Positions 1 to 8,994 of a stretch of DNA of 8,994 nucleotides are shown here, in pieces (positions within the stretch are counted from its first letter, which is position 1; the number at the start of each line of letters is the position of its first letter). The translations under genes were made by a program, and so were the position numbers. The notes under the pieces are model-generated. The model had not been told where the DNA came from. It was given only the letters and a program-made list of their open reading frames with translations, and ran no database searches. Origin of the DNA: Caldilineaceae bacterium (GTDB lineage Bacteria; Chloroflexota; Anaerolineae; Caldilineales; Caldilineaceae); assembly GCA_026645635.1 (NCBI GenBank), contig JAPKMV010000097.1, positions 1 through 8,994 of the forward strand, read 5' to 3'.

Positions 1-470
1 TCCAGCGTGGCCGGCAGATCGAGAATCGCCTTCGCTCCCGCGCAGACCACGATCACCGGCGTCTGCGCCAGTTCCTGGAGGTCGGCGCTTACGTCCGTGC
101 CGTCGCCGCGGTGGACGCCGCCAATGCCGCCGGTGGCAAAGACCTCGATGCCGAAGCGCTGCGCCACCCACATGGTGGTGGCGACGGTGGTGGCGCCATC
201 CTGACCCCGCGCCACGACGATGGGCAGGTCGCGGCGGCTGACCTTGCGCACGTTTTGCGCCGTGGCCAGATGGTGAAGCTGGGTCTCGGTCAGCCCCGCC
301 AGCAATTCGCCGCCCAGGATCGCCACGGTGCGCGGCTCCGCCCCGCCGGCGCGGATGATCGCTTCCATCGCCTGCGCCAGTTCCAGGTTCTGCGGGTAGG
401 GCAACCCGTGCGCGATAACAGTCGATTCCAGCGCCACGGACGGCTGCGCCATAGGCTTCGATTCAGACAT
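1..470 (-). CDS. psuG: Pseudouridine-5'-phosphate glycosidase, N-terminal part (cut by window edge)
   Basis: PsuG reversibly splits pseudouridine 5'-phosphate into uracil and ribose 5-phosphate in the cytoplasm, a step of pseudouridine salvage. Reading the minus strand from the ATG at 470-468 gives 156 open codons to the window edge, about half of the usual ~300 residues. Family motifs are clear: [16 protein letters not shown] (residues 13-28), KVSRRDLP (76-83), GATTVATTM (92-100), GGIGGVHRG (114-122), [10 protein letters not shown] (126-135) and [16 protein letters not shown] (141-156). From the E. coli enzyme as I recall it, E15, K76 and K147 correspond to the active-site Glu and two Lys residues. 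A GGGAGGAAGGA ribosome binding tract lies 5 nt or more before the ATG; a second in-frame ATG (codon 7) is less likely. The gene is divergent from the sugar transferase. No psuK kinase is visible; it could lie beyond the left edge. Confidence 0.93.
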   Translation of the reverse strand, partial: MSESKPMAQPSVALESTVIAHGLPYPQNLELAQAMEAIIRAGGAEPRTVAILGGELLAGLTETQLHHLATAQNVRKVSRRDLPIVVARGQDGATTVATTMWVAQRFGIEVFATGGIGGVHRGDGTDVSADLQELAQTPVIVVCAGAKAILDLPATL

Positions 471-498
471 GAGTTTCCTTCCTCCCGTGCAAGCACAC

Positions 499-540
499 CA
501 ATCAACCACTGACCATTAACAATTGACCATTGACAATCAA
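499..540. repeat. Tandem heptanucleotide repeat, 6 copies
   Basis: Six consecutive 7-mers fit the consensus C(A/C)A(T/C)T(G/A)A with only a variant or two per copy. The first and last copies are identical (CAATCAA at 499-505 and 534-540). The array is much more AT-rich than its surroundings and sits 29 nt upstream of the psuG start, in the gap between divergent genes. It resembles the short tandemly repeated heptamers known from cyanobacterial intergenic regions. Whether it serves the psuG promoter or is just a replication-slippage repeat cannot be told from sequence. Confidence 0.8.
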
Positions 541-558
541 CCGCCGCCCCCGATGGAC

Positions 559-587
559 TTGTGAGAATATCCAAAGGCTGGCACAAT
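559..587 (+). promoter_or_regulatory. Weak sigma70-like promoter candidate for the sugar transferase gene
   Basis: TTGTGA (559-564) and CACAAT (582-587) are separated by exactly 17 nt, each matching 4 of 6 positions of the -35 and -10 consensus. They lie about 60 nt upstream of the start codon of the plus-strand gene. The match is weak and could be chance. Confidence 0.2.
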
Positions 588-649
588 GACGCTGCAAGTC
601 TGTTCCCCGGCGCCACGGCAACCGGAAGGGATTCTTGCAGGCCATCGGA

Positions 650-2170
650 ATGACGACTGTCAATAATCTTAATCTCACTGAGCCGACGCCCCAAGCGACG
701 CCGGCGGCAAGTAAACGAACGATCAGCCGGCTTGCGCTGCTGGCGAGCCGGGTGCCAGCCAGCCTATGGCGCTATTTGCTGATCGGCTCCGATGCGGTGC
801 TGATCCTGTTGGCCTTTGTCGGCGCCTACGCGCTGCGCTACCAGGCCCAACTCTTCATTTCCGTCGATCCTGCCTTTCAACTGCCGCTGGCCGGCTACCT
901 CCCGCTGGCGCTGCCGCTGGTGATCGTCCACCTGATCGCCTTTCGCTTCTCGCAGGTCTACCCATATCGGCCAGGCCGCAGTTGGGTCGAAGAGATCTGG
1001 CGCGTCGTCACGGCCTCGACCGCCAGCGTGATGATTATCATCGTCGTCAGCCTGGCCTTCCGCCCGATGCTCTACAGCCGCCTCGTCTTTCTCTACACCG
1101 CCGTGCTGGTGACCGTGCTGCTGGGCATCAGCCGCCTGGCGATCCAGTGGGGGCGCGGCCATCTGCGCCAGTATGACATCGGCGTGCAGCGCGTGCTGCT
1201 GGTGGGTGCGGGCGATGTGGGGCGCATGGTGATGCGCACGATGGTGGCGCGCCCCGATTATGGTCTGAAGCTGATCGGCTTTCTCGACGACCACCCGGTC
1301 AAAAGCACCACCGACGTGGGCCGTTTCAAGGCGCTGGGGCCGGTGGAAAATGCCGCCGATGTGATCGTGCAGCAGCAGATCGACCGGGTGATCATCTGCC
1401 TGCCCTGGCAGACGCACCGCACCATCCAGCGCCTGCTGCGCGAGTGCGAACAGGTGAGTGTGAGTTCCTATGTCGTCCCCGACCTCTTCCAACTGACCAA
1501 GAACCAGATGAAATTTGAGGAGTTGAACGGCATCCCGCTCCTCTCGACGCGCGACATCTCGATCCAGGGTTGGAATCTGGTGATCAAGCGCACCTTCGAC
1601 CTGGTCGTCGGCGGGCTGCTGGGCATCCTCTCCCTGCCAGTGACACTGGCGATTGCCCTCGCCATCCGCCTCGACACGCCAGGGCCGATCTTCTACAAGC
1701 AGGCGCGCGTCGGGCGCAACGGCCGCCTGTTCCGCTGCTACAAGTTCCGCTCGATGGTCGCCAACGCCGACGAACTGCGCGACCAGTTCGCCGACCTCAA
1801 CGAGTCCACCGGCCCGCTCTTCAAGATCCGCAACGACCCGCGCATGACGCGCGTCGGGCGCTTTATCCGCCGCTACAGCCTCGACGAACTGCCGCAGCTC
1901 ATCAACGTGCTGCGGGGGGAAATGAGCCTCATCGGCCCACGGCCCAACCTGCCCAGCGAGGTGGAGCAGTATCAAGAGTGGATGAAGAAGCGGCTCGTCG
2001 TCAGCCCTGGCATCACCGGCCTTTGGCAGGTGAGCGGGCGCAGCGACTTGAGCTTCGACGAGATGGTGCTGCTGGACATTTACTACGTGGAAAACTGGAG
2101 CCTGGGGCTGGACGTGAGTATTCTGCTCCGTTCGGTGCCGGCGGTGCTCCGAGCACGCGGCGCCTACTGA
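650..2170 (+). CDS. Polyprenyl-phosphate sugar-1-phosphate transferase (WbaP/CpsE-type exopolysaccharide initiation enzyme)
   Basis: This 506-aa membrane protein should transfer a sugar-1-phosphate from a nucleotide sugar onto undecaprenyl phosphate, the first step of capsule, exopolysaccharide or O-chain synthesis. About four hydrophobic segments lie at roughly residues 39-66, 77-103, 112-137 and 139-165. A Rossmann-like CoA-binding_3 domain follows, starting at [10 protein letters not shown] (182-191). The C-terminal bacterial sugar transferase domain runs from IKRTFD (312-317), with a hydrophobic reentrant or membrane segment, KFRSM (365-369), the catalytic Asp-Glu pair in SLDELPQ (D412, E413), MSLIGPRP (425-432) and [17 protein letters not shown] near the end. 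Length fits the long, five-segment type. The ATG at 650 has an AGG 8 nt upstream; an in-frame TTG at 635 preceded by GGAAGG would add five residues. The sugar (glucose, galactose or another) cannot be read from the sequence. Confidence 0.93.
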   Translation: MTTVNNLNLTEPTPQATPAASKRTISRLALLASRVPASLWRYLLIGSDAVLILLAFVGAYALRYQAQLFISVDPAFQLPLAGYLPLALPLVIVHLIAFRFSQVYPYRPGRSWVEEIWRVVTASTASVMIIIVVSLAFRPMLYSRLVFLYTAVLVTVLLGISRLAIQWGRGHLRQYDIGVQRVLLVGAGDVGRMVMRTMVARPDYGLKLIGFLDDHPVKSTTDVGRFKALGPVENAADVIVQQQIDRVIICLPWQTHRTIQRLLRECEQVSVSSYVVPDLFQLTKNQMKFEELNGIPLLSTRDISIQGWNLVIKRTFDLVVGGLLGILSLPVTLAIALAIRLDTPGPIFYKQARVGRNGRLFRCYKFRSMVANADELRDQFADLNESTGPLFKIRNDPRMTRVGRFIRRYSLDELPQLINVLRGEMSLIGPRPNLPSEVEQYQEWMKKRLVVSPGITGLWQVSGRSDLSFDEMVLLDIYYVENWSLGLDVSILLRSVPAVLRARGAY

Positions 2171-2171
2171 A

Positions 2172-2281
2172 CGCACCCAATGACAAATCGCACCCAAAGT
2201 CGCCAAGCCGCAAAACTGCAAAGTCGCACCAAGGCTGTTCTGCCTGATGACATCTTCTTTGCCCCTCTGCGTCTTGACGTG
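2172..2281. repeat. Degenerate intergenic repeat with imperfect inverted arms
   Basis: The gap after the sugar transferase is built of short repeated words. CGCACCCAA occurs at 2172-2180 and 2189-2197, and CAAAGTCGC at 2195-2203 and 2219-2227. The stretch 2199-2223 pairs with 2257-2281 (17 of 25 positions, plus some G-T), around a 33-nt loop. In RNA this would give a weak hairpin behind the sugar transferase stop. There is no clear T-run after it, so terminator function is doubtful. Confidence 0.55.
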
Positions 2282-2301
2282 AGCGAGATCGAGTAGCTGA
2301 C

Positions 2302-3462
2302 ATGCAACGCATTCTCCTGATGATGTCCGACACCGGCGGCGGCCACCGCGCCAGCGCGCAGGCACTCAAGGCTGGCTACGAGGAACTCTATCCGGGGCGC
2401 TTCGAGATCGACATTGTCGATGTCATCACCGACTACCTGCCCTACCCACTCAACCAGATTCCCAAGACCTACCCGTTTCTCTCCAACGATGCGCCGTGGA
2501 TGTGGAAGCTGCTCTACGGCTCGCAGGATCCCCTTTCCTTCGGCAACGGGCTGATGGTGACGGGAAGCTGGCTGGCGCAGAACGGCGTGCGCCGCCTCTT
2601 TGCCGAGAAGCGCCCCGACCTGATCGTCTCGGTTCACCCGCTCTTCCAGTTGGTAAGCAAGTGGGTGATGGACAAGATGCAGTGGCGCGCGCCCTTTGTC
2701 ACCGTCGTCACCGACCTGACCACCGGACACCCGCGCTGGTTCGATCCCGGCGTCGATGCGTGCTATGTGCCCAGCCAGGTCACCTATGACCTGGCGCGCA
2801 AGGCCGGCCTCCGCCCCGACCAACTCTTCCTCTTTGGCCTGCCGATTCGCCCGGCATTTGCCCGCGCCATCCGCTCCAAACCGGATCTGCGCCGCACGCT
2901 GCGGATGGATCCTGCGCTGCCCGCGGTGCTGCTGATCGGCGGGGGCGAGGGCGTCGGCCCGGTCGAGGAGATCGCGGCGCAGTTGGCGCGGCAGCTCAGC
3001 GCCGGCAGCACTGCCGCCGGTCAGATTGTCGTCATCTGCGGGCGCAACAAGGCGCTGCAAGAGCGGCTGCAGGCGCGCACCTGGCCGATCCCCGTCACGG
3101 TGAACGGCTTTGTCGACAATATGCCCGATTGGATGGCCGCCTGCGACTGCGTCGTCACCAAGGCCGGCCCCGGCACGATTGCCGAGGCGCTGATCAGTGG
3201 GCTGCCGATCGTGCTCAGCGGCTTCATCCCCGGCCAGGAAGAAGGCAACGTGCCCTTTGTAGTGGAAAACGGCGTGGGCGAATACAGCAAGAACCCCAGC
3301 GAGATCGCGGCCATCGTCGCACGCTGGTTTGGACCGGGGCGCGATGACCTGCCGCTCATGGCCGCGCGCGCCCGCGAACTGGGCCATCCCCAGGCCACGT
3401 TCGACATCGTGCGTTCGACGATCAACCTGCTGGAAGCCTATCCTCACAAATCTATCGGCTGA
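2302..3462 (+). CDS. MGDG-synthase-like diacylglycerol glycosyltransferase (GT28 family)
   Basis: This 386-aa GT-B enzyme probably moves galactose or glucose from a UDP-sugar onto diacylglycerol at the cytoplasmic membrane face, making glycolipids. The N-terminal MGDG-synthase domain opens with ILLMMSDTGGGHRASA (residues 4-19), whose glycine-rich loop and His are typical, and continues with RPDLIVSVHPLFQ and VVTDLTTGHPRWFDPGVD, where Chloroflexota and plant enzymes have similar blocks. The C-terminal nucleotide-sugar domain shows LIGGGEGVGP (211-220), CGRNKALQERL, GFVDNMPDWMAACD and KAGPGTIAEA (287-296), then GLPIVLSGFIPGQEEGN. UgtP-type glucosyltransferases share this architecture, so the sugar donor is uncertain. 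No signal peptide or clear membrane segment is seen, which fits a peripheral membrane enzyme. An in-frame stop at 2275-2277 leaves ATG 2302 as the only reasonable start, yet its ribosome binding site is poor. It begins 131 nt after the sugar transferase. Confidence 0.88.
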   Translation: MQRILLMMSDTGGGHRASAQALKAGYEELYPGRFEIDIVDVITDYLPYPLNQIPKTYPFLSNDAPWMWKLLYGSQDPLSFGNGLMVTGSWLAQNGVRRLFAEKRPDLIVSVHPLFQLVSKWVMDKMQWRAPFVTVVTDLTTGHPRWFDPGVDACYVPSQVTYDLARKAGLRPDQLFLFGLPIRPAFARAIRSKPDLRRTLRMDPALPAVLLIGGGEGVGPVEEIAAQLARQLSAGSTAAGQIVVICGRNKALQERLQARTWPIPVTVNGFVDNMPDWMAACDCVVTKAGPGTIAEALISGLPIVLSGFIPGQEEGNVPFVVENGVGEYSKNPSEIAAIVARWFGPGRDDLPLMAARARELGHPQATFDIVRSTINLLEAYPHKSIG

Positions 3463-3484
3463 ACCTGAGCGCCGTTGCAGGCGT

Positions 3485-3513
3485 TTGGCAAATCCCCCGA
3501 CTTGGCGCATACT
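3485..3513 (+). promoter_or_regulatory. Sigma70-like promoter candidate for the glycosyltransferase-glgB pair
   Basis: TTGGCA (3485-3490, 5 of 6 to the -35 consensus) and CATACT (3508-3513, 4 of 6 to the -10 consensus) are separated by exactly 17 nt. They lie in the 106-nt gap before the glycosyltransferase, which would give a leader of about 50 nt. It is the best promoter match seen in the window, but it is a pattern match only. Confidence 0.4.
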
Positions 3514-3552
3514 ACCTGTTGGCTTTTCGCATCACCTTTCAACAGTCATCGA

Positions 3553-3557
3553 AAGGA
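3553..3557 (+). promoter_or_regulatory. Ribosome binding site supporting the GTG start at 3569
   Basis: AAGGA ends 11 nt before the GTG at 3569, slightly farther than ideal. The other in-frame starts at 3593 (GTG) and 3599 (ATG) have no such purine tract, so this site favours 3569. Confidence 0.45.
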
Positions 3558-3568
3558 CGCCCGGCGTA

Positions 3569-5389
3569 GTGACTGCACCCATTCCGTTCGTTGTGCATAT
3601 GACGCACACGGCTGGCATCGACGTTGGCGACACCGACGCCGGCGGCATCGACGTTGGCGAAATTGGCGCTGTGCTGGAAGGTCTGCTTGGTGCGTTGGCC
3701 TACAACGCACGCATCGAGCGCACCGTGATGGCCGGCCCGCTGCGCGCGGACGACAGCAACTTCATGGCGCGGTTGACCGACCCGGCGACCGGCGTGCTGC
3801 TGCGTTACAGCAGCATACACGGCGTCTACAACGGCGTCACCGCCGAGCGACAGGCCGCGCTGGCCGCGGTGGAGCGTCGCTTCGGCGTGAAGTTGTTCTA
3901 CGGCACGCGCCGCTTTGGCAACGCCGTGCACGAGCTGCTCCTCGTGGATGCCAGCCGACCCAACCGCAGCGAGATCGACGCGTTTCACTATCAGCTTTGG
4001 GAAAGCTACAAGCTGGATTGTCTGCGCTACAGCCATCACCCGGAGTTTGCGCAGGCGCTGGCCGTGGCGCCGCCGCTGCTGGCTGCGCTGCACGCCATCG
4101 ACGGCGGTGCAGGATTGCGCGCCAGCCAGAAGGTGATCGTCGCCCACGACTGGCCGGGGCTGCCGCTGGCGTTCGCCGCCCAACTCACCGAACCGGGGCA
4201 GTGGAGCACGGTCTTTTACGCCCACGAATCGCCCACGGCGCGCCGGCTGATCGAGGGGCGCAGTGGCCATGACACCGCCTTTTACAACGTGCTCTTCAAG
4301 TCAAAGACCTGGCAGTTGGACATCGACAGCCTCTATGGCAGCCAGGACGACCACTACGACCATCGGCTGATGCGGTTGGCAAGCCGCTGCGACAACGTGC
4401 TGGCCGTGAGCGAGTTGACCGTAGACGAACTGCGTTTTCTGGGCGGGCGGCTGGGTCGCGCCAACATCAGCCTGGTGCCCTATGGTTTGCCTAGCCCAGG
4501 CGTCACCCTGGCGGAACGGCTGGCCTCCCGACGGCTGCTGCAACAGTACGCCCAGAACCTGACCGGCGTCACGCCCGACTTTGTCTTCACCCATGTGGCG
4601 CCGCCGACGCTGCGCCACGCCTTCTGGCGCGACCTGCGCGTGTTGGAACACCTCGACGCACGTTTGCGCAGGGCAGGCGCGCACGCTATCTTCTTCGTGC
4701 TGGCCAGCAGCTTGCCGGCAGGTCGTCCGCCCGCCTGGGTGCGCGCCTGGGAGACGGAATACGGCTGGCCGCTGACACACCGCGCCGACAACGGCGACCT
4801 GGTCGAGGGCGAGGCGAATTTTTACGCCAACGTGCTGGAGCCATTCAACCGGCAGGCCGCCAATATCCGCGGGGTGCTGGTCAACCAAACCGGCTGGAGC
4901 CAGGCGCGCTGCGGTGAACGCATGCCCGCGGCGATGACCGACGCCGACATCCGCCGCGGCACGGACCTGGAGTTTGGGCAGAATATCTACGCACCCTTTG
5001 GCCGCGCCCAGATCGAGCCGATGCTCGGCGGCGCGCTGGCCTGTGTAAGCAATGTCTGCGGCTGCGTGAGCTTCGTCGACAGTGTGATGGGGGGCGCCGA
5101 ACACCTGCCCAACCTGGTGGTGGCGGATTACATGAGCCTGCCCCAGGGCTACTGGCTGGGCAGCCCTTACGACGCGCTCGCCATCGATCAAGGTGTGCGC
5201 GATTGGGTGGAGACAAACAGTGCGCGCAGCGCAGCCGAGACGATCTACGAACGGCTGCCGCGCAGCGAGGAAACCATCGCGCAGTTGCTGGCGTCGGGCG
5301 CAGCCGCGGCTGAGCGCATGAGCTGGGAAGTCGTGGCCCGAGATTATTTATTACCTGCTTTGAAATACGCAACCCGTAAAGGTGAATAG
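3569..5389 (+). CDS. Glycogen-synthase-like GT-B glycosyltransferase (GT5/GT4-like, divergent)
   Basis: This 606-aa cytoplasmic protein probably elongates an alpha-glucan from ADP- or UDP-glucose, working with the branching enzyme encoded 13 nt downstream. The N-terminal half has a starch-synthase-like start: a strand FVVHMT, then [20 protein letters not shown] (residues 24-43) where GT5 enzymes carry the Gly-rich donor loop. [14 protein letters not shown] (from 190) and [13 protein letters not shown] match the HDW and acceptor blocks. The C-terminal half has [18 protein letters not shown] (302-310) and [25 protein letters not shown] (474-498 as a block). In that last block the second Glu (E483) of the E-x7-E motif is present, but the first is Ala (A475). 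The N-terminus holds a 10-residue tandem duplication. A GTG start at 3569 is chosen because AAGGA precedes it and the family-like strand begins at once; the frame is open upstream to 3329, inside the preceding gene, which I regard as chance. Exact substrate is uncertain; it could also be a GT4 enzyme making another glycan. Confidence 0.72.
   Translation: MTAPIPFVVHMTHTAGIDVGDTDAGGIDVGEIGAVLEGLLGALAYNARIERTVMAGPLRADDSNFMARLTDPATGVLLRYSSIHGVYNGVTAERQAALAAVERRFGVKLFYGTRRFGNAVHELLLVDASRPNRSEIDAFHYQLWESYKLDCLRYSHHPEFAQALAVAPPLLAALHAIDGGAGLRASQKVIVAHDWPGLPLAFAAQLTEPGQWSTVFYAHESPTARRLIEGRSGHDTAFYNVLFKSKTWQLDIDSLYGSQDDHYDHRLMRLASRCDNVLAVSELTVDELRFLGGRLGRANISLVPYGLPSPGVTLAERLASRRLLQQYAQNLTGVTPDFVFTHVAPPTLRHAFWRDLRVLEHLDARLRRAGAHAIFFVLASSLPAGRPPAWVRAWETEYGWPLTHRADNGDLVEGEANFYANVLEPFNRQAANIRGVLVNQTGWSQARCGERMPAAMTDADIRRGTDLEFGQNIYAPFGRAQIEPMLGGALACVSNVCGCVSFVDSVMGGAEHLPNLVVADYMSLPQGYWLGSPYDALAIDQGVRDWVETNSARSAAETIYERLPRSEETIAQLLASGAAAAERMSWEVVARDYLLPALKYATRKGE
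3614..3660 (+). repeat. In-frame 30-nt-period direct repeat inside the glycosyltransferase gene
   Basis: The 17-nt word GGCATCGACGTTGGCGA occurs exactly at 3614-3630 and 3644-3660, a period of 30 nt or 10 codons. It encodes GIDVG twice (AGIDVGDTD, then GGIDVGEIG) at the predicted donor-binding loop. It looks like a recent local duplication that kept the frame. Confidence 0.85.
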
Positions 5390-5395
5390 AGGTGA
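5390..5395 (+). promoter_or_regulatory. Strong ribosome binding site of glgB
   Basis: AGGTGA ends 7 nt before ATG 5403. It sets 5403 as the start over the in-frame GTG at 5382, which would overlap the upstream gene and precede the site. Confidence 0.7.
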
Positions 5396-5402
5396 ACTGC
5401 CC

Positions 5403-7748
<2,346 letters not shown>

Positions 7749-7750
7749 AA

Positions 7751-7865
7751 GCGGGACACAGAGGGCGCCGAGGCAGCACGGAGTTTACAGAGAGAACACG
7801 GAAGATAAAAACCTCTGCGTTCTCTCTGCGTGCTCAGTGCATCCTCCGCGCCCTCTGTGTCCTGC
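7751..7865. repeat. Long inverted repeat (54-bp arms), probable bidirectional terminator or mobile palindrome
   Basis: Arms 7751-7804 and 7812-7865 pair around the 7-nt loop ATAAAAA: by hand count 42 Watson-Crick pairs, 4 G-T pairs and 8 mismatches of 54, without any gap. The core GGACACAGAGGGCGC is matched with a single continuous helix. On the plus strand the stem is followed by TTTT (7866-7869), as in an intrinsic terminator behind glgB; on the minus strand a weaker T-rich stretch follows, behind mevalonate kinase. The arms are made of loosely repeated ~10-nt units of the ACACAGAGG type. The repeat fills nearly all of the 120-nt gap between the two convergent genes. Confidence 0.88.
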
Positions 7866-7868
7866 TTT

Positions 7869-8798
7869 TCATGTCACCGTAGTGACCACCACTTGCGCGG
7901 CGCCGGCGGCGCGGAGGGCTTCTGCCACCGGTTCGGCGGCGGTTTCGTCCACCAGCGCGATCATGTTGCCGCCGCGACCGCCGCCGCTCAGCTTGGCGCC
8001 TAGCGCCCCTGCGCCACGAGCGACCCCGATCAACCGCTCCAGTTCAAGCGAACTCACGTCAAGTTCCTCCAGCAGCGCCTGATTCTCATCCATCAACATG
8101 CCCAGCAGCGGCCAGTCGCCCCGCTGGATCGCGCCGCGGCCGGCCGTCACCAGCGCGGCGATGGCGTCGAAGCGCGCCGTGTAGCGTTTCGTATCCGCCT
8201 GCCACGCCGCACGCACGGCGCCTACCGTCTCCCGCGTCGGGCTGGCGACACCGGTGTGGGCAATGACCAGGGTGAAGGGCGCGGGCGGGCGAAAGGGCGC
8301 CGGCGGCTGATCCTTGACGAACCAGATCGGCGCGCCGTAGGCAATGACCGTGTTGTCGATGCCGCTGGGCGTGCCGTGGTAGATGCGCTCGCTTTCGTAG
8401 ACGATGGCGCTCACCGTCTCCGGCGCGGCAGGCTGACCGGCGTGGGCAAAGAGGGCGCGCACCAGCGCGGTGCTGAGCGCGGCGCCGCTGCCCAGCCCGC
8501 TGGCCATCGGAATTTCGCTGTAGACCGTGATCGTCCAGTCCGGGTCGGGCGGCAGGCTGAGCTGCGCCAGCGCCAGCCGCGTCACCAGAGTAAGCGGCTC
8601 CGTGGCATCGTGCTCGCGCAGCCACAGTTCCCGGTCGAGGTCGCGCGCCACGATCAGGCAGCCGGCGCCGTCGGCGCGGTCGACGACCTCCGCTGTGGCC
8701 ACCACCTGCCAGACCGGCACGGCGATGGCAGGCCGGCCATAGACGACGGCGTGCTCACCCAGCAGGATGACCTTACCCGGCGCGGTGGCGATGGTCAT
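7869..8798 (-). CDS. mvk: Mevalonate kinase (GHMP kinase family)
   Basis: This 309-aa cytoplasmic enzyme phosphorylates mevalonate with ATP to 5-phosphomevalonate in the mevalonate route to isoprenoids. It opens with [18 protein letters not shown] (residues 4-21), including the substrate-binding K9. The GHMP ATP-binding loop is [15 protein letters not shown] (97-111). [15 protein letters not shown] (135-149) supplies the Mg-binding E137 and catalytic base D148, spaced 11 apart as in the rat and human enzymes. [15 protein letters not shown] (268-282) is the third GHMP motif. Length agrees with the archaeal-type enzymes. The ATG at 8798-8796 overlaps the stop of the upstream Nudix-like gene (TGA 8797-8795) as ATGA, with a GGAG 7 nt upstream, so translation is probably coupled. 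It converges with glgB across the long hairpin. Confidence 0.95.
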   Translation of the reverse strand: MTIATAPGKVILLGEHAVVYGRPAIAVPVWQVVATAEVVDRADGAGCLIVARDLDRELWLREHDATEPLTLVTRLALAQLSLPPDPDWTITVYSEIPMASGLGSGAALSTALVRALFAHAGQPAAPETVSAIVYESERIYHGTPSGIDNTVIAYGAPIWFVKDQPPAPFRPPAPFTLVIAHTGVASPTRETVGAVRAAWQADTKRYTARFDAIAALVTAGRGAIQRGDWPLLGMLMDENQALLEELDVSSLELERLIGVARGAGALGAKLSGGGRGGNMIALVDETAAEPVAEALRAAGAAQVVVTTVT

Positions 8799-8994
8799 GG
8801 CGCGGCTCCAACCATCGCGCCGGCGATCAACGTGAGGATGCCTTCCGGGTAGAGCGGAATGCCCCGCGCGGCCAGTTCCGCCGGCTGCACCCAGCGCGCG
8901 GTCTGCGTGGCCGTGCCTTCCGTGACGACGAACTCGTCGACGGCGTAGAGCGCCGGGTCTTCAAATTCGACCAGCCAGTCCAAGACCACCTCAT
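8795..8994 (-). CDS. Probable Nudix hydrolase, C-terminal part (cut by window edge)
   Basis: Sixty-five codons and the TGA stop are visible; the frame is open to the right edge, so the start is outside and the GTG at 8989 need not be the true one. The visible tail ([17 protein letters not shown], then [28 protein letters not shown]) resembles the segment after the Nudix box in small Nudix hydrolases, where a TxxxRWVxxxEL strand-helix and a LYPEGIL end are common. The Nudix box itself (GX5EX7REUXEEXGU) would lie upstream and cannot be checked. Its stop overlaps the mevalonate kinase start, which suggests a shared operon. Nudix enzymes cleave nucleoside or isoprenoid diphosphates, so a role in isoprenoid metabolism is conceivable; a housekeeping nucleotide hydrolase is the alternative. 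Confidence 0.55.
   Translation of the reverse strand, partial: EVVLDWLVEFEDPALYAVDEFVVTEGTATQTARWVQPAELAARGIPLYPEGILTLIAGAMVGAAP

Noticed and set aside
290..694. 134-codon minus-strand open frame spanning the psuG start and the intergenic gap
   Set aside because: It is out of frame with psuG, whose motifs are in a different frame, and it reads through the heptamer array.
764..2365. 533-codon open frame on the minus strand opposite the sugar transferase
   Set aside because: Its product is His/Gln/Asp/Ala-rich with no recognisable motif and lies opposite a gene with clear family motifs; it is a GC-driven shadow.
3469..3486. Small GCGCC/GGCGT stem followed by TTT after the MGDG-type gene, as a terminator
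   Set aside because: Only 5 pairs including one G-T and a 3-T run; too weak to call, and it overlaps the promoter candidate.
2164..3510. 448-codon minus-strand open frame opposite the MGDG-type gene
   Set aside because: Mirror of a well-supported plus-strand gene, with shadow-type composition and no domain.
3329..3568. Upstream extension of the glycosyltransferase frame, overlapping the preceding gene by 134 nt
   Set aside because: The extra 80 residues are Arg/Pro/Ser/Trp-rich, unlike a real domain, and would overlap the conserved C-terminus of the upstream enzyme; GTG 3569 has a ribosome binding site.

Overview
The window is GC-rich and gene-dense. It looks like the chromosome of a Chloroflexota bacterium of the Anaerolineae/Caldilineae sort. 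This is inferred from three things: a mevalonate-pathway kinase beside a galactolipid-synthase-type glycosyltransferase, the high GC content, and gaps filled with short periodic or palindromic repeats. No rRNA, tRNA or other marker is present, so the placement rests on gene content only. No phage, transposase, CRISPR array or defence gene was seen.

Layout. (1) Positions 1-470, minus strand: the N-terminal half of a pseudouridine-5'-phosphate glycosidase (psuG), running off the left edge. (2) 471-649: a divergent intergenic region with six tandem copies of an AT-rich heptamer. (3) 650-7748, plus strand: four genes in a row, namely a membrane polyprenyl-phosphate sugar-1-phosphate transferase, an MGDG-synthase-like glycolipid glycosyltransferase, a large glycogen-synthase-like GT-B glycosyltransferase and the glycogen branching enzyme GlgB. 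(4) 7749-7868: a gap between convergent genes filled almost entirely by a 115-nt inverted repeat. (5) 7869-8994, minus strand: mevalonate kinase, translationally coupled (ATGA overlap) to the C-terminal end of a probable Nudix hydrolase that runs off the right edge.

The four plus-strand genes share a sugar-polymer theme: lipid-linked glycan initiation, glycosylation of diacylglycerol, and alpha-glucan elongation and branching. The last two are 13 nt apart with a strong ribosome binding site between them, so they are very probably one transcript. They may have their own promoter at 3485-3513. The first two are separated from each other, and from the glucan pair, by gaps of 131 and 106 nt, so one operon is possible but not shown.

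The points most worth a second look are the GT-B enzyme (Ala in place of the first Glu of the E-x7-E motif, plus an in-frame 10-residue duplication at its N-terminus), the long hairpin behind glgB, the heptamer array before psuG, and the Nudix-mevalonate kinase coupling. I found no clear sign of a wholly new system; most of the window is recognisable metabolism.
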